Assembly (NCBI GenBank): GCA_030643245.1
Contig: DAOWME010000168.1
Span: 1 to 6,789, forward strand
DNA: 6,789 nt
Direction of reading: 5' to 3'
From: Deltaproteobacteria bacterium
Lineage (GTDB): Bacteria; Desulfobacterota; UBA8473
Shown here: positions 1 to 5,648 of the stretch, in pieces
Layout: the number at the start of each line of letters is the position of its first letter
How positions within the stretch are numbered: the first letter of the stretch is position 1
Translations under genes and position numbers: made by a program
Notes under the pieces: model-generated
Told to the model about the DNA's origin: nothing
Seen by the model: the letters and a program-made list of their open reading frames with translations, nothing else
Database searches by the model: none

Positions 1-20
1 GGGCACATTGCAATGTGCCC
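1..20. repeat. 20-bp perfect palindrome
   Basis: The window opens with gggcacattgcaatgtgccc, which is identical to its own reverse complement. As RNA it could form an 8-bp stem closed by a 4-nt loop. No T-run follows on the + strand (next bases ttacatctg), so a classical intrinsic terminator is not supported, although it could end an upstream gene outside the window or be a protein-binding site. Its GGGCAC/GTGCCC arms share a 6-mer with the repeats at 68-79, 234-245 and 2932-2941. Confidence 0.6.
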
Positions 21-57
21 TTACATCTGAGTCTGACGCAGAGATTGCGGAAAATAG

Positions 58-77
58 CCATTAATGGATGGGCACTA
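58..77 (+). repeat. Left copy of a 20-bp inverted repeat around the glycyl radical enzyme gene
   Basis: The sequence ccattaatggatgggcacta matches the reverse complement of 2932-2951 at 19 of 20 positions. The single mismatch is at position 63. The first ten bases (58-67) are themselves a perfect palindrome. The two copies lie on either side of the glycyl radical enzyme gene in opposite orientation, about 2.9 kb apart. They could be ends of a mobile unit, remnants of two copies of a small repeat, or regulator-binding sites. Confidence 0.6.
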
Positions 78-110
78 CCTAGTTACAACCTGGAAATGGC
101 CCTTTTCCTT

Positions 111-148
111 GGCTATATGGTCCTGCCCTGAGGCCAGTGCCATATGCC
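111..148 (+). other. Imperfect hairpin in the leader region
   Basis: The bases ggctatatgg (111-120) pair with ccatatgcc (140-148) through nine base pairs with a single bulged T at 114. Short additional pairs (123-125 with 135-137) are possible inside. It lies inside the MITE-like segment upstream of the glycyl radical enzyme gene. It may be mobile-element structure or a leader-RNA structure. No known riboswitch was recognised. Confidence 0.3.
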
Positions 149-211
149 TTAAGCCGGTTCTTGGTACGCATGGACACAATTCCTTGGGTCCCTTGACCCT
201 GCAAAGAGTTG

Positions 212-226
212 CTCATTTCTGAATTG
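212..226 (+). repeat. Left copy of a 15-bp inverted repeat
   Basis: The sequence ctcatttctgaattg is the exact reverse complement of 2985-2999. It is the second motif shared, in opposite orientation, between the upstream and downstream non-coding flanks of the glycyl radical enzyme gene. The order of the motifs on the two sides is not a simple mirror image, so the pair does not define one clean transposon. Confidence 0.55.
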
Positions 227-265
227 AAAGCCCGGTAGTGCCCATTTTATTAAGAGTAAATGTGT

Positions 266-274
266 AAAGGAGGG
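266..274 (+). promoter_or_regulatory. Ribosome binding site of the glycyl radical enzyme
   Basis: The sequence aaaggaggg lies six bases before ATG 281. It is a near-complete match to the anti-Shine-Dalgarno sequence with normal spacing, and it fixes the start codon and suggests strong translation. Confidence 0.85.
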
Positions 275-280
275 TAGAAA

Positions 281-2776
281 ATGGCAAGAACAGAGTTTGA
301 AAAGGGCAAAGATATCAAAGAGATGGAAGAAAAGCAGCAATGGTGGTGGGCGGCGGAAAAGAGCCGCTCCAAACGCCTCGACTATCTGCGAAAGGCGGTG
401 TGGAAGAAAGGGGCCAGCGGAGGGCTTTACCCCCCCGGTTTAAAGATCGACCTGACCTTTCCCCAACTCTTTACCGAGGCATGGAAGGAGAACGAGGGTG
501 AGCCGATCATGATGCGGAAGGCCAGGGGCCTTGCCAATGTCCTGGACAACACCCCCATCTTCATTACCGACCATTCACAGCTCGTGTGTTGTGTCGGAAG
601 CGGTCCGCATGAGATGGTCTGGCAGTGGCAGTCTGCCGCTATGGTAAACGAGGAGGTTTACAACGAGCAGGGGATCATCCCGGAACCCGAGGAAGAGTCC
701 TTGAAAATCCTGGCCGAGTTGAACGATTACTGGGCCGGCAGGACAGCTCTCGAGGAACTGGCCAAACTGACGGACCCGGAAGATGCCGTCAAATATATGG
801 CCGGCGCCCTCGTGGCCGGGGCGCCCTCGTCTGCCTTTGGTTATGCAACAAAAGACTACAATTTTATCTTCAAAGGCTTTGAAACGATACTAGACGACAT
901 CGACCGCCGTATGGACGAGACGGAAGAGAGACTGCAGGGCAACCCATCGCCCGATCTTTACCCACTCTATGAAAAGTTGCCGAGGTGGGAGGCGATGGCG
1001 GAGGTTTTGGAGGCGGGTATTCGGTATGCGAACCGCTATGCGCGGCTTGCCAAGATCATAGCCGAGAATTTTGAGAGCGATCCGGAACGCAAAGACGAGC
1101 TCTTGCGTATTGCCGAGGTCTGCGAACGGGTTCCGGCACAACCGCCGAGAAACTTGCAGGAATCTCTCCAGTTCGATCATTTTATACAGGTTATGACTAG
1201 ATACGAGGCACATGATTTTGCAATGCCTCACCGTCCCGACTACGTTCACGGGCCGTATTATGACAGGGATGTGAATATAGAAAAGAGGCTCACAAAGGAG
1301 GAGGCCCTTGACCTCGTGGGCGAACACATGATCCGCACCTATGAGATCGGTCTCTTCCAACCCCGCTATGGCAGGGAAGCATGGCAGGGGATCATCGGTT
1401 CTCTGGTGTGGACGATGGGGGGGGTCAAGGAGAACGGCTCCGATGCCTGTAATGACTTAACGACCGTCTATATGCAGGCGGCTCGGTTGGTGCGGGTCTG
1501 CAACCCCACGTTCAGCTTCAGGTACCATCCCGGGGTCAAGGACGACGTCTGGCGTGAGGTCTTTGAGTGCATCCGCCATGGGCTCGGCTACCCTAACATC
1601 AAGAATGACTCAATCTACGTCCCCAACATGATGTACTGGCACGGCCATCCCCTTGAGGAGGCGAGGCAGTGGGTGAATCAGGCCTGCATGTCGCCCTGTC
1701 CCCCCACGAAGTACGGTTGTCAACCTATGAGGATGCCGGTAGCGATTAATACAGCCAAGATGATAGAATACACGCTACATAACGGTTACGACCATGTGGT
1801 GAACATGCAGATGGGGCCGAAGACCGGTGATTCGACTGAGTTCAAGGACTTCGAGGAGTTCTTCCAGGCCTGGATCAAGCAGATGGAATGGACACAAAAC
1901 TTTTCAGTACGTTTTCACCACTTTGGCAGGACCAAAGACCCGGAGTTGTTTTCAAGACCGATCCTCTCCGCTATTTACGAACGTGCTGTGGAGACGGGGA
2001 CGGATGCGGTCGACCCGAGCAATGGCGAGCGCGGCAATGCCTGGATAACTGCCGCGAACTGGTGTGAAAATCCAGACAGCCTAGCGGCCGTCAAGAAGTT
2101 TATCTATGACGACAAGAAATACACCATGGCGCAGCTCCTGGAGGCCCTCAGGGCGAACTGGGAAGGCTACGAAGAGATGCGTCTAGACTTTGTGAGGAAC
2201 GCGCCCAAGTGGGGCAACGATGACGATTACGTGGACGACATCATGGTTCGGTGCCTCCGGGAGGTCGCCAGGCACAGTAAAGAGATGAAGTGCCCATCCG
2301 GGAACAACTTACCGTTCCTCCCAGAGAACGCCAGCGCCAACATTTACTGGGCCAATGTCGTCCCCGCCTTACCAAACGGCCGCAGGATAGGAGACGCCCT
2401 TTACGACGGAGGGATCTCACCGGGTCCCGGTCTTGACAAGAAAGGACCTACTGCAATTCTCAAGTCATGCGGGAAGATCGACCACATCAGCGACGGAAGG
2501 GCCTTTTTATTGAATCAACGTCTCTCGCCGACCCAGTTGGCCGGTGAGAAGGGCTATCAACTCTGGAAGGCCTACATGAAGACCTGGGATACGTTGGGAA
2601 TGGACCATGTCCAGTTCAACATGGTCGATGATGCGACCTTGAGAGCTGCCCAGAGGGATCCTGAAAAGTATCCGGAGGTGATAGTCCGGGTGGCCGGTTA
2701 CAGTGCGCATTTTGTGGATATCAGCCGCAAAACCCAGGATGCCATCATCCAAAGGACAATTCAGGGTCTAGGATAA
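281..2776 (+). CDS. Glycyl radical enzyme, benzylsuccinate/alkylsuccinate synthase-like large subunit
   Basis: This 831-residue cytoplasmic protein has the PFL-like N-terminal domain and a C-terminal glycine-radical domain. The radical loop is RVAGYSAHFVDI, with the radical glycine at G806. The thiyl cysteine is C469 in ACMSPCPP. The CMSP context, the blocks MQMGPKTGD (509-517), ANWEGYEEMR (625-634), APKWGNDDDY (641-650), DGGISP (709-714) and DKKGPTAIL (719-727), and the tail DHVQFN (775-780) all resemble BssA, the catalytic subunit of benzylsuccinate synthase, as I recall it. In Thauera BssA, Arg508 lies 15 residues after Cys493 and binds fumarate. R484 here sits at exactly that offset. Decarboxylase, choline-lyase and dehydratase GREs usually carry a Glu two residues after the Cys; here it is Ser471, arguing for fumarate addition. 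Length is slightly under BssA (about 860). The start is set by the Shine-Dalgarno at 266-274. No BssB/BssC-type small subunit or radical-SAM activase gene is in the window, and the gene appears monocistronic. Substrate is unknown: toluene, cresol, methylnaphthalene or alkane types cannot be separated by eye. Confidence 0.9.
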   Translation: MARTEFEKGKDIKEMEEKQQWWWAAEKSRSKRLDYLRKAVWKKGASGGLYPPGLKIDLTFPQLFTEAWKENEGEPIMMRKARGLANVLDNTPIFITDHSQLVCCVGSGPHEMVWQWQSAAMVNEEVYNEQGIIPEPEEESLKILAELNDYWAGRTALEELAKLTDPEDAVKYMAGALVAGAPSSAFGYATKDYNFIFKGFETILDDIDRRMDETEERLQGNPSPDLYPLYEKLPRWEAMAEVLEAGIRYANRYARLAKIIAENFESDPERKDELLRIAEVCERVPAQPPRNLQESLQFDHFIQVMTRYEAHDFAMPHRPDYVHGPYYDRDVNIEKRLTKEEALDLVGEHMIRTYEIGLFQPRYGREAWQGIIGSLVWTMGGVKENGSDACNDLTTVYMQAARLVRVCNPTFSFRYHPGVKDDVWREVFECIRHGLGYPNIKNDSIYVPNMMYWHGHPLEEARQWVNQACMSPCPPTKYGCQPMRMPVAINTAKMIEYTLHNGYDHVVNMQMGPKTGDSTEFKDFEEFFQAWIKQMEWTQNFSVRFHHFGRTKDPELFSRPILSAIYERAVETGTDAVDPSNGERGNAWITAANWCENPDSLAAVKKFIYDDKKYTMAQLLEALRANWEGYEEMRLDFVRNAPKWGNDDDYVDDIMVRCLREVARHSKEMKCPSGNNLPFLPENASANIYWANVVPALPNGRRIGDALYDGGISPGPGLDKKGPTAILKSCGKIDHISDGRAFLLNQRLSPTQLAGEKGYQLWKAYMKTWDTLGMDHVQFNMVDDATLRAAQRDPEKYPEVIVRVAGYSAHFVDISRKTQDAIIQRTIQGLG

Positions 2777-2828
2777 CCTCATACTGGCTGGCATAGGGGG
2801 CATGCCCAGTGTCTTCTGCCACTGATGA

Positions 2829-2854
2829 CCCCGACCTCTTTAAGGAGGTCGGGG
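2829..2854 (+). terminator. GC-rich hairpin after the glycyl radical enzyme gene
   Basis: The arms ccccgacctc (2829-2838) and gaggtcgggg (2845-2854) pair perfectly over 10 bp around a 6-nt loop, 52 bp after the stop codon. This is a stable hairpin in the expected place for transcript termination or 3'-end protection. No T-tract follows on the + strand (caagatgcc) or on the opposite strand, so it is not a canonical intrinsic terminator. Confidence 0.5.
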
Positions 2855-2931
2855 CAAGATGCCTTGGATACTATCCCTCTCAACCCTCCGCATCTTTTTT
2901 CGTCCGAAATTCAGCCCTCATAATACCTACC

Positions 2932-2951
2932 TAGTGCCCATCCATAAATGG
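2932..2951 (-). repeat. Right copy of the 20-bp inverted repeat
   Basis: The + strand reads tagtgcccatccataaatgg, the reverse complement of 58-77 with one mismatch. Its first ten bases tagtgcccat also match 236-245 in direct orientation. The motif therefore occurs three times around the glycyl radical enzyme gene. Confidence 0.6.
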
Positions 2952-2984
2952 AGTCTTCAGCAAGAAAGGCACGAATCAGGTCTC

Positions 2985-2999
2985 CAATTCAGAAATGAG
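2985..2999 (-). repeat. Right copy of the 15-bp inverted repeat
   Basis: The + strand reads caattcagaaatgag, the exact reverse complement of 212-226. Together with 2932-2951 it shows that the two flanks of the glycyl radical enzyme gene share related repeat sequence. Confidence 0.55.
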
Positions 3000-3123
3000 A
3001 ATTAGAATTGCTGAATTTCGATCTTCCCTCTTGACAAATAAGATCAAATATAAGATCATAAAGCGTAATATTCAGTTGTTTCAGTTTTCAGATATCCAGA
3101 AATTGCTTTATTCCATATTCTTT

Positions 3124-3301
3124 CGAGCTGTGCGGTTAAGCTGGTTTATCGTCTTTGCCGCCTCCTCATTTCGTTTGCTTTCCATAAACTACAGTTCTGT
3201 ATAAGGGTCGGGGACGAAATAACTTCCTCAAGTTGGCGCTCAGATTTAGGTCAGATTTGTTCGATCTGAAAATAACTTGCAATGTCTAACCGCACAGCTC
3301 G
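3124..3301. repeat. 178-bp segment bounded by 15-bp perfect inverted repeats
   Basis: The sequence cgagctgtgcggtta (3124-3138) recurs as its exact reverse complement at 3287-3301. The interior contains the direct repeat aaataactt (3217-3225 and 3270-3278) and repeated cagattt (3241-3247 and 3252-3258), with no credible coding sequence. The size and terminal inverted repeats suggest a second miniature element or the two ends of an insertion sequence whose transposase has been deleted. No clear target-site duplication was seen. The end-to-end span equals that of the segment at 68-245, but the ends are unrelated in sequence. Confidence 0.4.
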
Positions 3302-3435
3302 CAATCTATTATGCTTGCCCTGTGGAGTGCCGCATCATCCCCCCTGAGGTCAATGTGCCGGATTATTCGTTCCGGCTCTATGGAATGTAAAATTTATTCC
3401 TCCAGGGTATGACCCCACTGCACAATCCCCACAAT

Positions 3436-3556
3436 GTATTTGAAAGTCAAGGCGTATTTCCTTTGCACTTTCGGGTAGCTCGGCAGTTGCTCAATACAGC
3501 CATAATGGGAAACTATCTCAGGCAATTTGTGATTTCGTCAAAAGGCTTTCAAATAC
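3436..3556. repeat. 11-bp inverted repeat pair
   Basis: The sequence gtatttgaaag (3436-3446) is the exact reverse complement of ctttcaaatac (3546-3556). The pair brackets about 100 bp just upstream of the GntR regulator gene. It may be element debris or an operator-like repeat for the regulator, and chance is not excluded. Confidence 0.25.
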
Positions 3557-3627
3557 GCTCTAAGAAATTGCGCTGTAATGTTAACAACCTCCCACATCTT
3601 GATTCTTCTCCCAGATGGGGACCCGAT

Positions 3628-3634
3628 AAAGGAG
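3628..3634 (+). promoter_or_regulatory. Ribosome binding site that places the regulator start at GTG 3641
   Basis: The sequence aaaggag ends six bases before GTG 3641, an ideal distance. The longer in-frame ATG at 3578 has no purine-rich site upstream and would add 21 residues (MLTTSHILILLPDGD...) with no GntR-family character. The site therefore argues for the shorter protein. Confidence 0.7.
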
Positions 3635-3640
3635 TTGATT

Positions 3641-4369
3641 GTGACGTCGGATGATTTGGTTAGAGATGCCTACTATTCTTTTGTGAACTCCATAAGATCC
3701 GAAAGTTCCTCCTCTGAAGACTTAATGGTAAAAGCATACGTAGAGTTAAAGAAATGGATTTTTATCCATAGGATAGTGCCCGGACAAAAACTCATATACA
3801 AGGACCTTGCAAACAAATTGAAGATGAGTAAGACCCCGATAATATATGCGTTGACCAGACTGGAATACGAAGGATTTGTGGAAAGGCTTTTGAATAGAGG
3901 ATATTTCGTTCATGAGATGAACCGAGAAGAAGCCGGTGAACTGTTTGATGCCCGTGAAGCCGTAGAGATTTATTCATTGGAGAAGATGGTTGGGAGCCTG
4001 GCAAGAAGTGACATTGAGGAGATAGAAAGAATAATAGCGTACCATGGTGAGACTGATTATGGTGACATGAGAAAGAGGTTGATACTCGATATGACTCTTC
4101 ACCTGAAGTTGACCGAGATCACGGGAAACAACTATTTGATCAGGATGTTGCGGGGTCTCTTTGAACGTCTTTATCTTACTTACCGGTTTGATAGGTTGGA
4201 TCCACAGAGGAAGACCGCATCTGAACACGAACATGCCATGATTTTTAAGGTAATAAAAGACATGGATACTGAAGGGGCCAGGAACCTCCTTCAACAACAT
4301 ATTAGGAATGGAAAGAAGGCACTTATAAAGGGGCTTGGGGACTTCTTACCCGAGAGCGCCGGCGCCTGA
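3641..4369 (+). CDS. GntR-family transcriptional regulator, FCD (FadR/VanR-like) subfamily
   Basis: With the GTG start the product has 242 residues, typical for this family. Residues about 28-92 form the winged helix-turn-helix, including LANKLKMSKTPIIYALTRLE (56-75) and the wing NRGYFV (85-90). Residues about 97-228 match the all-helical FCD ligand-binding domain. Its usual metal-site residues appear as D150 and H154 (DMTLH), H198 (SEHEH) and H220. Such proteins usually bind organic acids or acyl-CoA compounds and repress adjacent catabolic genes. It lies 91 bp before the acyl-CoA dehydrogenase on the same strand, so it most likely controls that operon and possibly itself. Control of the glycyl radical enzyme 860 bp upstream is possible but unsupported. 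The effector is unknown. An ATG start at 3578 (263 residues) is less likely. Confidence 0.88.
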   Translation: MTSDDLVRDAYYSFVNSIRSESSSSEDLMVKAYVELKKWIFIHRIVPGQKLIYKDLANKLKMSKTPIIYALTRLEYEGFVERLLNRGYFVHEMNREEAGELFDAREAVEIYSLEKMVGSLARSDIEEIERIIAYHGETDYGDMRKRLILDMTLHLKLTEITGNNYLIRMLRGLFERLYLTYRFDRLDPQRKTASEHEHAMIFKVIKDMDTEGARNLLQQHIRNGKKALIKGLGDFLPESAGA

Positions 4370-4446
4370 CCTGTTTCCCTGACTGTGGAACTGATTTGAG
4401 TGTAACCTTTGTTCAGTACCCTTCGGAGATGTTATGACTTTTCGAT

Positions 4447-4452
4447 AGGAGG
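4447..4452 (+). promoter_or_regulatory. Ribosome binding site of the acyl-CoA dehydrogenase
   Basis: A perfect aggagg lies eight bases before ATG 4461 and confirms the start codon. The 91-bp gap after the regulator should hold the operon promoter, but no convincing -35/-10 pair can be read. Confidence 0.8.
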
Positions 4453-4460
4453 TAGAGAAG

Positions 4461-5603
4461 ATGATATTTAAATTCGATGAGGAACAGGAGATATGGCGGA
4501 AAACCCTTGAGGATTTTGTGGAAAAGGAGTGCCCCAGAGAGAAAGTCCGGGAGTGGGACGAAAATAGGCAATACCCCTATGAATTTTATGACAAGGTAGC
4601 AAAGCAGGGGTGGTTCGGTCTAATGATTCCGGAGGAGTATGGAGGTGTTGGGGGTGATGCAATCCTCTATACGATTCTTCATGAATGTCTCTCAAAGTAT
4701 TCCTTCGACATAGGGGCGGGCTATTCGATTATCACGTGGGGCACAAAAAACATCGCTCTTCACGGGAGTGAAGAGCAGAAGCGGCATTACCTCCCTCCGG
4801 CCATAAAAGGGGAGATAAGGTTTTCTTTCTCTCTAACCGAACCCAATGCCGGTTCCGACGCCGCTTCCATAACTACGTTTGCCGCTGCTGATGGAGATGA
4901 GTTCGTTATCAATGGTCAGAAGGTCTTCGCCACCGGCGCCCATCTCAAGAACAATATCATCCTCCTGGCGGCCCGCACTGACAGAAACGTACCGAAGCAT
5001 AAAGGAATCAGCCTTCTTTTAGTACCCAACCACCTCCCCGGCATCGAATTCAGACCTTTAAACACCCTCTCCAGGAGGATCATCACTACCAACGAACTCT
5101 TCCTTGAGGATGTCCGGATACCCAGGGAGAACCTTCTCGGTGAATTGAACCGGGGTTGGGAATATCTCACATATCAACTTGAGATGGAGAGAGCGGCGGT
5201 GTCTGCCAGCTATTTGGGAGTAGCCCAGACCGCAGTGGAAGACGCACTACGGTATGCCAAGGAAAGGGAACAATTCGGACAGTCCATTGGACAGTTTCAG
5301 GTGATAAAACACATGCTTGCGGAGATGCAGATGAATGTGGATGCCTCCAGGTTGCTTACTTATAGAGTTGCCTGGATGTTAAAGGAAGGCTTGCCCGCTG
5401 CAAAAGAGGCTGCCATGGCCAAGCTTTTCAGTTCCGAGGCCTATTTCCGGGTTACGACCCAAGGCATGCAGATCCTCGGAGGGTATGCTCAGATGCCTGA
5501 ATATGATATGGAGCGCTATTTCCGCGATGCCAAGCAGGCGATGGTAGGAGGAGGGACTTCCCAAATTCAACACGAAATCATTGCCAGGGGATTGGGGTTG
5601 TAA
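4461..5603 (+). CDS. Acyl-CoA dehydrogenase (FAD flavoprotein)
   Basis: This 380-residue protein is full length for the family. It oxidises an acyl-CoA to the 2,3-enoyl-CoA and passes electrons to electron-transfer flavoprotein. The N-terminal helical domain covers about residues 1-115. The middle domain carries the signature FSLTEPNAGSDA (123-134) and FVINGQKVFATGA (148-160). The C-terminal helical domain carries YAKEREQFGQSIGQFQVIK (265-283) and QILGGYAQMPEYDMERYFRDAK (337-358, split by the flavin-contact loop). The usual C-terminal catalytic Glu of short- and medium-chain enzymes is absent: the motif reads VGGGT with Gly364. Instead E243 in LEMER lies where isovaleryl-CoA and long-chain dehydrogenases keep their base. 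This suggests a branched or bulky acyl-CoA substrate. The benzylsuccinyl-CoA dehydrogenase role (BbsG-like) is an attractive inference from the upstream glycyl radical enzyme but is not proven. Confidence 0.9.
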   Translation: MIFKFDEEQEIWRKTLEDFVEKECPREKVREWDENRQYPYEFYDKVAKQGWFGLMIPEEYGGVGGDAILYTILHECLSKYSFDIGAGYSIITWGTKNIALHGSEEQKRHYLPPAIKGEIRFSFSLTEPNAGSDAASITTFAAADGDEFVINGQKVFATGAHLKNNIILLAARTDRNVPKHKGISLLLVPNHLPGIEFRPLNTLSRRIITTNELFLEDVRIPRENLLGELNRGWEYLTYQLEMERAAVSASYLGVAQTAVEDALRYAKEREQFGQSIGQFQVIKHMLAEMQMNVDASRLLTYRVAWMLKEGLPAAKEAAMAKLFSSEAYFRVTTQGMQILGGYAQMPEYDMERYFRDAKQAMVGGGTSQIQHEIIARGLGL

Positions 5604-5648
5604 GCCAGAGTATTTATCAGGTTCGTTGGGTTTGATGGTCTTCTGTGT

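Larger units (their letters stand above)
68..245. repeat. 178-bp segment with 12-bp terminal inverted repeats, MITE-like
   Basis: The segment begins with atgggcactacc (68-79) and ends with its exact reverse complement ggtagtgcccat (234-245). The pentamer attaa occurs symmetrically three bases outside each end (60-64 and 249-253), which could be a target-site duplication. The interior has no ORF but holds an imperfect hairpin (111-148). Short size, terminal inverted repeats, internal secondary structure and no coding capacity fit a miniature inverted-repeat element. Against this, the third copy of the motif (2932-2951) shares bases outside the proposed end, so the boundaries are uncertain. The family is not recognised. 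The segment ends 36 bp before the glycyl radical enzyme start and must contain much of that gene's leader or promoter. Confidence 0.4.
2777..3640. other. 864-bp non-coding, repeat-containing region
   Basis: No convincing gene lies between the glycyl radical enzyme and the regulator. Open frames at 2995-3204 and 3409-3654 lack a good ribosome binding site and have low-complexity or unrecognised translations. The region is visibly AT-richer around 2985-3200. It contains a GC-rich hairpin (2829-2854), inverted copies of upstream motifs (2932-2951 and 2985-2999), a 178-bp segment bounded by 15-bp inverted repeats (3124-3301) and an 11-bp inverted repeat (3436-3446 with 3546-3556). I read it as accumulated fragments of mobile elements. 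The regulator's promoter should be near its 3' end, but no clear -35/-10 pair stands out. Confidence 0.5.

Noticed and set aside
193..221. Possible sigma-70 promoter with TTGACC at 193-198
   Set aside because: No acceptable -10 hexamer is found 16-18 bases downstream. A sigma-54 type GG/GC pair around 97-112 was also tried and the spacing did not fit.
890..1360. 156-codon open frame on the minus strand
   Set aside because: It lies wholly antisense to the well-supported glycyl radical enzyme gene and its translation has no recognisable domain. It is a product of the codon use of the real gene.
1417..1424. Run of eight Gs, and a run of seven Cs at 430-436, in the glycyl radical enzyme gene
   Set aside because: These were considered as possible phase-variation or frameshift sites. 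The reading frame is intact through both and family blocks continue on each side, so nothing indicates slippage.
2995..3204. 69-codon open frame on the + strand after the glycyl radical enzyme
   Set aside because: No ribosome binding site, AT-rich DNA, an unrecognised translation, and it overlaps the inverted repeats at 2985-2999 and 3124-3138. I considered a BssB/BssC-like small subunit, but there is no cysteine motif for an FeS cluster.
3409..3654. 81-codon open frame before the regulator
   Set aside because: It overlaps the regulator's ribosome binding site and start in another frame, has no Shine-Dalgarno of its own and no recognisable domain. It might be transposon debris.
4356..4365. 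gcgccggcgc palindrome at the end of the regulator gene
   Set aside because: It falls inside the last codons (Ser-Ala-Gly-Ala), is short and has no T-run. It is probably due to GC-rich codons.
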